64,000 nt of DNA from Aquimarina spinulae (GTDB lineage Bacteria; Bacteroidota; Bacteroidia; Flavobacteriales; Flavobacteriaceae): the NCBI RefSeq assembly GCF_943373825.1, contig NZ_CALSBP010000002.1:919501-983500 (forward strand), given 5' to 3'. Every line of letters begins with the position of its first letter. Positions within the stretch are counted from its first letter, which is position 1. The position numbers and the translations under genes were made by a program. Positions 46,244 to 55,702 of this stretch are shown one piece after another. The notes below the pieces were generated by a model, which made no database searches, was not told the origin of the DNA, and was given only the letters and a program-made list of their open reading frames with translations.

Positions 46244-47803
46244 CTAATGTATCCCTGTCATTAATTTTTTAATAATTGGGGAAATTAGAATAGCAACTAT
46301 TCCTATTATCATAGTAATGACTCCAAAATTGGCATATACAGATACGTAAGAATATAATTGCTGAAAAGCTTCTGTATTATTACCTTCTACCAGTGTATTA
46401 GATAATCCTGTGATCGCCTCACTAATGGTTCCTGAGAGACCTTCTGAAAAAATACTGGCTTCTCCTTCTTTTACAGTGGTAAGTTTTGCTATTTTTCCTG
46501 CAAAAAAATGGCCATAGAAATTTGCCGAAAACCAAACCCCCATAATGAAAGTAACGTATTTTACGGGTGATAGTTCGGTTATTTTAGAAAGTCCTATAGG
46601 GGATAAGAACAATTCTCCAACGGTTAGAACAAGGTATCCAAAAATCAAATAAAACATTGGTGTTCTAGCATATTCATCAACTTCTTGAGCAGACATCCCA
46701 AAAATTAGAAATCCTAATCCCAGGAACAACATTCCTAAACCAAATTTGATAGCTGAATTAGGGTTTGCTTTTTTCTTACTCAAAAATGTCCATAATAGCG
46801 CAAAAGGGATTGCCAATACTACTATCCAGGTAGAGTTAATACTATTAGTTTGTGCCGCATTAATACCAACAAGATTTACATTTCTATCTGCAAATAATGT
46901 AAGTGAGCTACCGGCTTGTTCAAATACTGCTGCAAACAAAGCATACAGACTTGTAAAATATACTGCAACCAATAATCTTTTTCGTTCTTTGATTGATACT
47001 TTTGTTAAAATATAGGATATATATCCTATCAAAAAGAAAGTTGCAATCCAAACCAGGTAATGCTCAAATTCATTAAATCTAACGATTAACGCAAATATGG
47101 GAACCGATAACCATGCCAAGAACCATACTCGATCTCCTTTATTAAGCCCATATATTTTCTTTTCATAATTCTTGATATCGGGTACTAGTCCTTTATCTCC
47201 GAAAACAGCTAGTTGTGTTCCTCGTTTAAAAACTATAAGCCCAACCAACATTCCTATTCCTGCTAATAGAAACCCATAATGCCATCCATACAATTCGGCA
47301 AGCCAGGCACACATTAAAGGAGCTATAGCTCCTCCCAGATTAATCCCAAGGTAAAAAATTGTAAATCCAGAATCTCTTCTTCTATCTCCTTCTTTATACA
47401 ATGTACCCACCATTGTTGAAATATTGGGTTTAAAAAAACCGTTACCAACGATTATTAAAGCCAGTGATCCATAGAAAAAAACAGGAGTCTCAATAGTTAG
47501 AAAAAAATGACCTGCTGCCATCAAAACCCCTCCAAGTATGATTGATTTTCTATATCCAATATATTTATCTGCTATAATACCGCCAATCATAGGAGTAACA
47601 TATACCAGCGACATGTATGCTGCCATTACTCCAAACGATTTGTCATCAGAATATAGAAGATGTTTGGTCATGTACAACACCAAAAGTGCTTTCATACCAT
47701 AAAAAGAAAATCGTTCCCATAATTCTGCAAAAAATAGATATAATAATCCTTTGGGGTGTCCGAATACTTCCTGCCTATTTACTTCGGTTTGATCTGAGCT
47801 CAT
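46244..47803 (-). CDS. POT/PTR2 family proton-dependent oligopeptide transporter
   Basis: A 519-residue inner-membrane transporter with about 14 hydrophobic segments. The PTR2 signatures are present: GGIIADKYIGYRKSIILGG, the FYLGINLGGAIAPL block and GFFKPNISTMVG, with an ERFSFYGMKALLV start containing the proton-coupling ExxER-type region (WERFSFYG). It would import di- and tripeptides with protons. No peptidase gene is adjacent. Confidence 0.93.
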   Translation of the reverse strand: MSSDQTEVNRQEVFGHPKGLLYLFFAELWERFSFYGMKALLVLYMTKHLLYSDDKSFGVMAAYMSLVYVTPMIGGIIADKYIGYRKSIILGGVLMAAGHFFLTIETPVFFYGSLALIIVGNGFFKPNISTMVGTLYKEGDRRRDSGFTIFYLGINLGGAIAPLMCAWLAELYGWHYGFLLAGIGMLVGLIVFKRGTQLAVFGDKGLVPDIKNYEKKIYGLNKGDRVWFLAWLSVPIFALIVRFNEFEHYLVWIATFFLIGYISYILTKVSIKERKRLLVAVYFTSLYALFAAVFEQAGSSLTLFADRNVNLVGINAAQTNSINSTWIVVLAIPFALLWTFLSKKKANPNSAIKFGLGMLFLGLGFLIFGMSAQEVDEYARTPMFYLIFGYLVLTVGELFLSPIGLSKITELSPVKYVTFIMGVWFSANFYGHFFAGKIAKLTTVKEGEASIFSEGLSGTISEAITGLSNTLVEGNNTEAFQQLYSYVSVYANFGVITMIIGIVAILISPIIKKLMTGIH

Positions 47804-47960
47804 GTTATGTGTTTAAAATTATTTTAAACACAAAGCATCAATAGTTTATGAACAACTAAAAGGAAAGTTCTAAAAAATAGTAATTTATATTAAATTGTTA
47901 TTCTCTTACAAGTAGTTACAAATAATCACAACCTATGATTTAGTATCTGATCGATACTAT

Positions 47961-49070
47961 TTACGAAGTTTTATTAAACTCTTCTAATAGTGTTTGATCG
48001 ATACTAATATTTTCTGGAATAACCCGAAGTCTATATTTTCCTTGTCCCATAAATGTGAACAAATCTTTTCTTTCTAGTTGTAATATAGGCTCTAATTGAA
48101 GTATTGTATTGATATTTTCTATAATTCTGCTTAAGTAAGTTTGACTCTTTATTTCTCCTCCAGAATTCACTACTAAATATTGTCCTTCTCCTGTTTCATA
48201 TTTTCGTTTTATAGCAAACCTTAATAAGTTTTTGTATTGTGTAGTTTTGGACCCAAAATCTATGGTTTTATCATAAATCTCTTTAGATGGGATTGTTATT
48301 TTGACCAATGACCAATCCATAAATTTAATCGTCATTTCGCTAGGTTTTGGTGTTAATGCTAATTGAATAACCCAGCTTGTGGCTAATACCAGAAAAACAG
48401 AAATAAATGTTGTTTTAGCAATAATCTTTATTAAATGACCATATAATTCATTACTCATTACCACAAAAACATCTGGCATTTGCGATACTAGCATTAGAAA
48501 AAAGGCCACTACCGAAATTACCGCTACAAGCTTTAATCCTCGATTCATAAATGTTCTATAGAATGAAACAATAAGCAACCAGGTGAGTAGGCAAGAAAAT
48601 ATTAAATCTGGCACACTACTAATTCGTATTCCATTTACTACAGGAGTATCTTTAAACTTTTGAATCAGAGCAAAAGTTACAATAGACACCACTACTGCTA
48701 TACCAATAAGAATAAGAGTATTTCTCTTATTTTTTGATAAAAACTGAGGTGCAAAATCAAAGTAAAACAATGCCATTATTAAAACCAAAGTATTCAGCAC
48801 CGAAAAAAGGCTATATCCTATGTCGTAGATAATCGTATCAGTAAATAAGAAGAGGTTACCCATATAAATCCACCCTCCAGAAAACACCCACACAAAAAGG
48901 GCCAGACTTAAATACAACAAGCCTTTATCTATTCTTTTTTGAGAATCATCTTCTTCTAAAAACTGTCTGAAACGTTTCCTTATATTATACCATATAGCCA
49001 ATAACAATATCCCTCCTATCAAAGCGATACATATGTGTGCCAGGCTATAAAACTTAGTAATATCTGACAT
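47961..49070 (-). CDS. seven-transmembrane protein with cytosolic C-terminal domain, unknown function
   Basis: A 369-residue protein with about seven membrane segments in the first 245 residues (for example AHICIALIGGILLLAIWY and FISVFLVLATSWVIQLAL) and a soluble C-terminal region (about 250-369). That region has strands and helices (YLVVNSGGEIKSQTYLSRII, LFTFMGQGKYRLRVIPENI) that could be a degenerate DNA- or ligand-binding domain. I recognise no catalytic motif or named family. A 7TM-sensor-like role is possible, nothing more. Confidence 0.75.
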   Translation of the reverse strand: MSDITKFYSLAHICIALIGGILLLAIWYNIRKRFRQFLEEDDSQKRIDKGLLYLSLALFVWVFSGGWIYMGNLFLFTDTIIYDIGYSLFSVLNTLVLIMALFYFDFAPQFLSKNKRNTLILIGIAVVVSIVTFALIQKFKDTPVVNGIRISSVPDLIFSCLLTWLLIVSFYRTFMNRGLKLVAVISVVAFFLMLVSQMPDVFVVMSNELYGHLIKIIAKTTFISVFLVLATSWVIQLALTPKPSEMTIKFMDWSLVKITIPSKEIYDKTIDFGSKTTQYKNLLRFAIKRKYETGEGQYLVVNSGGEIKSQTYLSRIIENINTILQLEPILQLERKDLFTFMGQGKYRLRVIPENISIDQTLLEEFNKTS

Positions 49071-49240
49071 ATCTGATTATCTGAACGATAAAGGTAATTA
49101 CATATTCGATTTAAAACAAGACTATTCATCTTTTGATGTGACAATCAAATAATATAGTATTACTGATTAGAAATATACGGTTATTATGAAATCATTTTTA
49201 AGATTTCAATACCTTCTCAAACATTTATATACGCTTTATC

Positions 49241-49888
49241 TTATGGGTTTATTAACTTTAAAATACTATCACAGTGTGTAATCGCCATTTCGGTAGCACT
49301 GATCTGAATAGTATATGCTCCTCCGAGACTTTGAACAATCCTTTTTAATAAACGAACATCTTCAAAAGGGAACTCCTTTTTTTTCATTTTATCAAAATCT
49401 GAGTTATATATATAATACTTTCCCAAATACTCGCGGTGAATGATTTCCTGCCGTTCATAAGCTTTAGTTACCTTCTGTAAATCCGAAGAATAATGTTTCT
49501 GAATAGCCGACTTTAAAGATATGTCATTAAAAAGAGTGAAATCTCCAGAATTGACTAAGGTTTTATAAGTGATGTCTTGGGGAGTAAACTCTATCAACGG
49601 AGAAATACTAAACACTTTTGTGGTAATTGTGTAATTTTCTATAGTAGTATCATTAAGCACTTTTGCAATAGTTTCGGCATCTTTTTTATACTTTACTAAT
49701 GTCTTTAGATTCTTTGTTAGTTCTTCTTTATCGGCAAGGATATCTATCTTTAAATTTTCTAGATACGTGTCTCTAAGATTTTTATCTTTTTTCTCCTCTG
49801 CACATTGATTAAGATTAAAGGCAATAGTGATACCAACAATAACGATTAGAATTTCTCCTAAGGTATACTGCCAATTTATTTTTTTCAT
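49241..49888 (-). CDS. DUF6090 family protein
   Basis: A 215-residue membrane-anchored protein. The N-terminal segment (YTLGEILIVIVGITIAFNLN) and the following helical stretch (DTYLENLKIDILADKEELTK) match the DUF6090 type seen in Bacteroidetes. The rest is alpha-helical and soluble. Function unknown. It is a single gene with wide spacers on both sides. Confidence 0.8.
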   Translation of the reverse strand: MKKINWQYTLGEILIVIVGITIAFNLNQCAEEKKDKNLRDTYLENLKIDILADKEELTKNLKTLVKYKKDAETIAKVLNDTTIENYTITTKVFSISPLIEFTPQDITYKTLVNSGDFTLFNDISLKSAIQKHYSSDLQKVTKAYERQEIIHREYLGKYYIYNSDFDKMKKKEFPFEDVRLLKRIVQSLGGAYTIQISATEMAITHCDSILKLINP

Positions 49889-50048
49889 TTGACATCCAGA
49901 TTAATTGTTCAGTAAAAGGTAATGATTTAATTTTTATAATAATAGTTGATCTATGTATCTGAAATACTATTTCTAAAACCTCATCTGATGCTCTACAATA
50001 ATTCTTTAGCATACACTTAACAGAAAGTAGTATTTAGAAGTTCTATCC

Positions 50049-50372
50049 TCAAACAAAATTTTTATAATCTTCTCTTACCGGACTAAAAGTATCCAAAACT
50101 CTACAATTGGTCAATGCAATTCCGCTATGGGGTATATTTGGAGGGATTACAGCAACAAATCCTTTTTCATAAACATTTGTTTCCTCACCTATGGTTAACT
50201 CTAGTTTTCCTTCTAAAACTTGTGTTGTCTGTTCATGAATATGAGAGTGTAATGGTAAGACCGATCCTTTTTTTATTTCCCAAAAGGCAAGGGTTGAATA
50301 TTCGGTATGGATAAATTTACCTTTAAAGCCTTCCATTATCTCTTTATCTTCAATTTTTGAAATATCTATCAT
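50049..50372 (-). CDS. cupin domain protein
   Basis: A 107-residue single-domain cupin. The metal-binding motif 1 is LPLHSHIHEQTTQVLEG, and motif 2 is PPNIPHSGIAL. ATG at 50372 is used; a GTG three codons upstream is possible. Such proteins bind a metal and a small ligand and may be dioxygenases, isomerases or sensors; here the substrate is unknown. The DinB-like gene on the same strand ends 83 bp upstream of its start. Confidence 0.85.
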   Translation of the reverse strand: MIDISKIEDKEIMEGFKGKFIHTEYSTLAFWEIKKGSVLPLHSHIHEQTTQVLEGKLELTIGEETNVYEKGFVAVIPPNIPHSGIALTNCRVLDTFSPVREDYKNFV

Positions 50373-50455
50373 AGGTAACACAGTATTATTATAGCTTAAA
50401 CGAGCACTTAATCTAATGGAAATGTTTATTTCTGGTAGTTTTCTTATATATTTTT

Positions 50456-50926
50456 CTACCTGTTTTTTATTAGTTTTTTTATTAGCAAAACTTGCCCTAG
50501 ATGATAATAGGTATGTTCAATGATTACATCTATATTCCTGTGGTAATCTCCATATTTTTCATCAACAAAATTTTTAAATAATTCTTTGTCGGTCATCTTT
50601 GCTACCAGGTAGATAAACTTCTCTGAGTCAGAACAAAACTTATTTATTAAGTTTTTCCAATCTTCATTGGACCTAACAGGTGGATAGTCAAAGCTATATT
50701 TGTCTTTGATATCAAGAGAACCACCTTCAAGTACTTTTGCTACGCCAGCAATATAATAACTAACATGAAATGTCAAATCTGCAATAGAATTTAAAGAATC
50801 TACTTTTTGAATTGCTTCTTTCCAGTCTAAGTCAAAAATTTGTTCCTTAAAATTAGTTCCCGTTACCCATTTTCCTTCAATGAGAACTTCTTTCAAACGA
50901 TTAGCAAGTGATTCTGCTAACTTCAT
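50456..50926 (-). CDS. DinB-like superfamily protein
   Basis: A 156-residue four-helix bundle. Three His are placed as the DinB metal triad (DLTFHVSYYIAG about 53, then IIEHTYYHLGQ about 137 and 141). This superfamily includes thiol-dependent S-transferases such as BstA and YfiT, but activity is not predictable. The start is MKLAESLANRLKEVL. It lies between purM and the cupin gene on the same strand. Confidence 0.8.
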   Translation of the reverse strand: MKLAESLANRLKEVLIEGKWVTGTNFKEQIFDLDWKEAIQKVDSLNSIADLTFHVSYYIAGVAKVLEGGSLDIKDKYSFDYPPVRSNEDWKNLINKFCSDSEKFIYLVAKMTDKELFKNFVDEKYGDYHRNIDVIIEHTYYHLGQVLLIKKLIKNR

Positions 50927-50989
50927 TTTATTTAAGATTTAAATAAATTTTTATTCACTTCCCTTATTAGTCAAATTGCTACCTGTAAC

Positions 50990-52168
50990 TTAGTAAATAT
51001 AAGTTCCAAACTCACTTTTGATGGTAAGTTTCTTCTCTTCAGAAGCCTCGACACGACCAACTATTTGGGCATCTACATTAAAACTTTTTGAAATTGATAT
51101 GATTTCTTCTGCCACTTCTGGTGCAACATACAACTCCATACGATGTCCCATATTAAATACCTGGTACATTTCTTTCCAATCTGTTCCAGAGTTTTCTTGA
51201 ATCAATTTGAATAATGGAGGTACATCGAATAGGTTATCTTTAACGATATGCAGATTTTCTATAAAATGTAGAATCTTGGTTTGAGCGCCACCGCTACAAT
51301 GTACCATTCCGTGAATGGTTTCTTTATCAAAGTTTGCTAAGATTTTTTTGATAATCGGAGCGTATGTTCTGGTAGGTGATAATACCAATTTACCGGCATC
51401 GATAGGTGCATCTTTTACGACATCTGTTAAACTTGTCTTACCAGAGTATACTAAATCTGAAGGTACAGAAGGATCAAAGCTTTCTGGATATTTTTCTGCA
51501 AGAGTCTTACTAAACACATCATGGCGAGCGGATGTTAAACCATTACTTCCCATACCACCATTATATTCTTTTTCATAGCTTGCTTGCCCAAAAGAGGCCA
51601 ATCCTACAATTACATCACCTGCTTTTATATTTGCATTATCAATTACATCTTTACGTTTCATACGGGCCGTTACTGTAGAGTCCACAATAATCGTTCGTAC
51701 CAGATCTCCAACATCAGCAGTTTCCCCGCCTGTAGAATGAATTTCAACTCCAAAATCCTTAAGTTCTTTAAGCAACTCTTCGGTTCCGTTAATGATTGCA
51801 GATATCACTTCACCCGGGATCAGGTTTTTATTTCTTCCGATAGTAGAAGACAACATTATATTATCGGTTGCTCCCACACATAATAAATCATCGATATTCA
51901 TGATTAATGCATCCTGAGCAATTCCTTTCCATACAGAAACATCTCCTGTTTCTTTCCAATACATATATGCCAGAGAAGATTTGGTTCCTGCTCCATCGGC
52001 ATGCATGATCAAACAATACTCTTGATCACCGGTTAAATGATCTGGCACAATTTTGCAAAATGCTTTTGGAAAAAGTCCTTTATCAATGTTTTTAATCGCA
52101 CTATGTACATCTTCTTTAGACGCAGAAACACCACGTTGCGCATAACGTTTACTTACTTCTTGACTCAT
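50990..52168 (-). CDS. purM: phosphoribosylformylglycinamidine cyclo-ligase (AIR synthase)
   Basis: PurM (392 residues) closes the imidazole ring to form AIR in purine synthesis, using ATP. Visible are QEYCLIMHADGAGTKSSLAY, the DALIMNIDDLLCVGATDNI block, and GGETADVGDLVRTIIVDSTV; the C-terminal AIRS_C region has MVHCSGGAQTKILHF and FNMGHRMELY. The Bacteroidetes form is longer than the E. coli enzyme (345). A TATCTTTG -7-like element lies about 20 bp upstream (52195-52188), next to a 7-bp-phased repeat. Confidence 0.92.
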   Translation of the reverse strand: MSQEVSKRYAQRGVSASKEDVHSAIKNIDKGLFPKAFCKIVPDHLTGDQEYCLIMHADGAGTKSSLAYMYWKETGDVSVWKGIAQDALIMNIDDLLCVGATDNIMLSSTIGRNKNLIPGEVISAIINGTEELLKELKDFGVEIHSTGGETADVGDLVRTIIVDSTVTARMKRKDVIDNANIKAGDVIVGLASFGQASYEKEYNGGMGSNGLTSARHDVFSKTLAEKYPESFDPSVPSDLVYSGKTSLTDVVKDAPIDAGKLVLSPTRTYAPIIKKILANFDKETIHGMVHCSGGAQTKILHFIENLHIVKDNLFDVPPLFKLIQENSGTDWKEMYQVFNMGHRMELYVAPEVAEEIISISKSFNVDAQIVGRVEASEEKKLTIKSEFGTYIY

Positions 52169-52203
52169 TATATTGAAAATTAAAGCGCAAAGATAATTTA
52201 ATT

Positions 52204-52238
52204 AATTACGAATTGCGAATTACGATGTACGAATTATA
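52204..52238. repeat. 7-bp-phased degenerate tandem repeat upstream of purM
   Basis: Five heptamers run without gaps: AATTACG, AATTGCG, AATTACG, ATGTACG, AATTATA. The tract begins 8 bp upstream of the TATCTTTG element of purM (minus strand), the same arrangement as at valS. Confidence 0.6.
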
Positions 52239-52305
52239 AAGTCTAAATTACTAAACTTAACATCATACAGGCATCATAATTCGCAAGTCAAAAATTATAA
52301 ATAAG

Positions 52306-53793
52306 TTATTCCCAATCAGGCATTGCTGCTTGTTGCAATAGTGTAATTCTTCCATCTAAATCAGCAATGGGCACGGTCAGGATATTTTTTTCAGAAATCC
52401 CATCATTCGAGGTGTTTACAAAAATTATACTAGCCTCATTTGGTGAAAATCTGGCATCCAGGTCATTAGTCCCTGCTGTTTTGTCTGTAGACAGATCTGT
52501 ACTTACCATAGTGCCTAAATCATAGATAAACACACGAGAATCTAATTGACGATAATTTGGATTTTCTGCCCCAGACATATCCCGGCTGTATAACAACTTA
52601 GTGCCATCTACAGACAAATTGATACTACCTGCAGCACCATTTTGGCCCGTAAGCACAGTATTTTGTACCACTCCCGCTCCATCAATTGTAAAAATTTGTA
52701 CTCCGTATCCATCTAAATTATTCGTTTTTATAGCAGTTATACCTGTACTTTCATTTTTATCTACTTCGGTAATCAAATCACCAGTAGTTTGATATATTAA
52801 ACTCAAACCGCTTCCATCTATATTAATAGAATATAGTTTATTCTGATTAGGAAATAACAATTTTGCTCCATTGGCATCCCATGAAAAATCCACTTCTTTA
52901 AGATTAAACCCAGAAACTCCAACTGTAGAGGTAATTTGTTTTATTTGTGAACCATCCTGGTTCATTGTAAACAAATGAATCTGGGAGCCTACTGATTGTA
53001 AAAAAGCAATTTTTTTGGTTGTAGCATTTCTTCTAGGTCTAAAACTATTTTTTGATACCGAAGTAAGCGCTATTTCTGTTCCCCCACTCTCATCTGCAGA
53101 ATAAATAACACTGTTACCCCCAACTAGTTTTGTATATACAATTCTATTGTTTGGTGGCCCAGCAGTTGTAAAAGCAAAAGTTGTGCTATTAACCGGGTCA
53201 TTAATATCATCACTAGAACTTACTTGCCAAAAATATTTGGTAGCAAAGGAAAGCCCGGATACAGTATATGTTGTATCTGCAATATTTTCAAAAACTTCTA
53301 CATTAGAATTTTCTTCATTCCTTAGACTTACCTTGTAAGTAAGTTTATCATCATCAGGATCCTTGGCACTCCACACCAATTTAACTTCTAATGGCTGATC
53401 GACAGCATTATCTACTGGTGTTACTAAAATTGCAGCTTCTGGTGGGCGGTTGGTAGCTGTTGCTATATCCATTTCAAGAACTATTTCAAGTTCTTTATCT
53501 GCTAATACTGTAATTGCTTCGAAAACTGCCAGTAGCCCATCTCGTTGACCCGAAAGAGAATAATCTCCCGAGGCTACATTCTTTAAATGATAGACACCAT
53601 CTTTATCTGTAAAAACAGTACTTGAAGCAGGATTTGTTGATATTTTCACATTTTCTAAAGGTTCGTTAGTTCCTTTTTTAACTACTTTTCCTTTAACAGA
53701 TCCTAAACCTTCAGAATCAATAGTATCTTCACTACAAGAAGCCGTAGCCAAAATTACAAAAACACTTATTATTCTTATGATAATTTTTCTCAC
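52306..53793 (-). CDS. curli-operon lipoprotein: CarboxypepD_reg, FnIII and TolB-like propeller regions
   Basis: A 495-residue lipoprotein (ILATASC, Cys20). It reads as a carboxypeptidase-regulatory-like domain (about 33-112, KVVKKGTNEPLENVKISTNP), a fibronectin type III domain (about 115-212, LTYKVSLRNEENSNVEV, YFWQVSSS) and a C-terminal TolB/PD40-type beta-propeller (about 215-495) with repeats such as IHLFTMNQDGSQIKQIT, KLYSINIDGSGL and ARFSPNEASIIFV. It starts 3 bp after the csgG stop, so it is the last gene of the amyloid operon. It may bind the fibre or peptidoglycan at the cell surface; that is inference. It has no counterpart in enterobacterial curli operons. Confidence 0.85.
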   Translation of the reverse strand: MRKIIIRIISVFVILATASCSEDTIDSEGLGSVKGKVVKKGTNEPLENVKISTNPASSTVFTDKDGVYHLKNVASGDYSLSGQRDGLLAVFEAITVLADKELEIVLEMDIATATNRPPEAAILVTPVDNAVDQPLEVKLVWSAKDPDDDKLTYKVSLRNEENSNVEVFENIADTTYTVSGLSFATKYFWQVSSSDDINDPVNSTTFAFTTAGPPNNRIVYTKLVGGNSVIYSADESGGTEIALTSVSKNSFRPRRNATTKKIAFLQSVGSQIHLFTMNQDGSQIKQITSTVGVSGFNLKEVDFSWDANGAKLLFPNQNKLYSINIDGSGLSLIYQTTGDLITEVDKNESTGITAIKTNNLDGYGVQIFTIDGAGVVQNTVLTGQNGAAGSINLSVDGTKLLYSRDMSGAENPNYRQLDSRVFIYDLGTMVSTDLSTDKTAGTNDLDARFSPNEASIIFVNTSNDGISEKNILTVPIADLDGRITLLQQAAMPDWE

Positions 53794-53796
53794 AAC

Positions 53797-55281
53797 CTAT
53801 TCGTTTTTATCCTCTCGGATTATACCTTCTTTTCTAATTTTTCTATTTCTTTTTCTTAGCTCACGTAATTCTACATTTTTCTCTTGTTTCTGTAATCTTG
53901 ATTTTTTACTCGCCTTTGCAGGGTTTCCAAAATACCAATTAAGTCCAAAAGAAAAATTAAAATATTGATCATCTCGTTTTCCTTGAACTACACCATCTAA
54001 TTCGTCGCTAAGAACCAGATTATGAGTAGCCCCAACAGAAATACCTATTTTATCAGAAATTAAATATTCTACACCACCTCCATATTGAAACTTAAACAAT
54101 GTAGTATCAAAATCATCATCATTCACAATTCCTACTCCCCCAAATAAAAAGGGTGACAACCTATCAAAGGGTAAAAGGCTTAACTCTGTATTAAGATCAA
54201 AAGCGTTAAATCCTTTAGAAAATGCGTTTTGATTAGTGAGTTCAAATTTATTAATACTTCCATTAACATTAAGATATGGGTTAAAATACCATCTCGCACC
54301 AATCTTTGCAGAATAGGTAAGCTCTGGGTTATTATAATCTCCGCTCACTAAAGCAGTTCCTCCTTTTAAAAATGCAGAAATCTTAGTTCTTCTTTCTTTA
54401 AAATACCGATCGTACAATGCCGTATTTTGTGCTTCATATTTTTCTGCTTTGTAATTTTCTATCAATGTATTTACAACTTCTGGTTCTGCTTTAACAGCCC
54501 ATAACTTATCTTCGATTCCTTCTACAATTAGAGATTCTACGGCTTTCTCTATTGCTTCTGATACTGCCATTTGAGCAGGTTCATTTTTAGTAAAACCAGT
54601 TTCAGCCTCGAGCAATCTTTTAAATTTTATATATCTAAAGAAATTTGCATCTAGTGCTTGTGACAAAATAGTTTTAGACACATACACTGTTTTTAAGATT
54701 TTACCACTCGAAGTAGAAACAGCTCTTAAATAAATTGTAATTCTATCTTGTCTATATTGAGTAGAAGCTCCTACACCAAAATATCTTGCTCCCAATCCAC
54801 CTGTGATGATATTAGAATCATAAGATACAATCCCTCCTTCGAGGATAATCCCCGCATATAGTAATGGTGGTAATTGTGGCTCGTTGGTGTTTTTGGTTTT
54901 TCTATATTCTTTTCTTGTAGAACGTATAATATTACGTTCATTGAGCAAGTTGCTTAGATTTTCTCTTTCGATAGGCACAAACCACTTAGAGTCTTCGAGT
55001 GCTTTGATCAAAATTGTTGTTGCTCCTTGAGTAACGGCTGTACTAAAAGTGCTTCCATTCTCTGTAGGTTTATATTGCCCAGTTTGATCTCTAAATTTAT
55101 ACACCCCAACAACAACAGGTTCTACCGGTGAAGGAAAACCCCTTAATGTTTTTGTAACTTCTGTATCTTCTCCTATTCTGGCATTTTCGATAGTTATAGG
55201 TTGATTAAAATACGTCCCACATCCGTGTAATAAAAATACGCAAGAAATTACCGCGATTACTTTATAAAACTTATGATACAT
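53797..55281 (-). CDS. csgG: CsgG-type curli secretion lipoprotein with C-terminal beta-barrel extension
   Basis: CsgG forms the outer-membrane channel that secretes curli subunits. A lipobox LHGC (Cys21) and the CsgG/HfaB core fill about residues 22-280 (VEPVVVGVYKFRDQTGQYK, SNLLNERNIIRSTRKEY, ILEGGIVSYDSNI, VSKTILSQALDANFFRYI). E. coli CsgG ends near 277, but this protein goes on to 494 residues. From about 295 to 450 it has alternating strands of an outer-membrane barrel (SAKIGARWYFNPYLNVNGSI, FQYGGGVEYLISDKIGISVG) ending NFSFGLNWYFG, then a basic 45-residue tail. It follows csgF by 6 bp. Confidence 0.9.
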   Translation of the reverse strand: MYHKFYKVIAVISCVFLLHGCGTYFNQPITIENARIGEDTEVTKTLRGFPSPVEPVVVGVYKFRDQTGQYKPTENGSTFSTAVTQGATTILIKALEDSKWFVPIERENLSNLLNERNIIRSTRKEYRKTKNTNEPQLPPLLYAGIILEGGIVSYDSNIITGGLGARYFGVGASTQYRQDRITIYLRAVSTSSGKILKTVYVSKTILSQALDANFFRYIKFKRLLEAETGFTKNEPAQMAVSEAIEKAVESLIVEGIEDKLWAVKAEPEVVNTLIENYKAEKYEAQNTALYDRYFKERRTKISAFLKGGTALVSGDYNNPELTYSAKIGARWYFNPYLNVNGSINKFELTNQNAFSKGFNAFDLNTELSLLPFDRLSPFLFGGVGIVNDDDFDTTLFKFQYGGGVEYLISDKIGISVGATHNLVLSDELDGVVQGKRDDQYFNFSFGLNWYFGNPAKASKKSRLQKQEKNVELRELRKRNRKIRKEGIIREDKNE

Positions 55282-55287
55282 TAAAAA

Positions 55288-55692
55288 TTAATTAGGAATT
55301 ATTACTTGGGACTGGTCTCCGGTGCTTGTATCTAATATATTGATTACCAACCCTTCTCCAGAAGGAAAGATTTCTATAAATAATGATCCAAAATTATACG
55401 TTCCTTCGGTAAGACCTCCTTCTCCAAATTGTTCGGTAAATAGTGTTCTTGATATCTGACTTAATAACTGGTTATTCAGATTCTCTGTAAATCTTTCTAC
55501 ATCCGATCTTTGATCTCTTGAATCGGTAGGGTCTGTAAATTTATTCTGAGCTTCGGCAGAACTAAGGAGCCATTGATAATTAAATGTATCGCCTCCAAAA
55601 GCAGGATTTACAGGCTTATACACCAAATCTTGCCCAAAAGAAAAGCTACATATCGAGAAAACAAGAAAAAGCGTTATTAAAATTGATTTCAT
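55288..55692 (-). CDS. csgF: CsgF curli assembly protein
   Basis: CsgF (134 residues) sits at the mouth of the CsgG channel, where it helps nucleate the fibre. A signal peptide (through SFSFGQ) precedes the conserved start of the mature protein (DLVYKPVNPAFGGDTFNYQW), which in E. coli plugs the CsgG pore, then a C-terminal domain (GTYNFGSLFIEIFPSGEGLV). Length matches the family. It lies in the order csgEH-csgF-csgG with gaps of 10 and 6 bp. Confidence 0.92.
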   Translation of the reverse strand: MKSILITLFLVFSICSFSFGQDLVYKPVNPAFGGDTFNYQWLLSSAEAQNKFTDPTDSRDQRSDVERFTENLNNQLLSQISRTLFTEQFGEGGLTEGTYNFGSLFIEIFPSGEGLVINILDTSTGDQSQVIIPN

Positions 55693-55702
55693 CTTAACTG
55701 TT

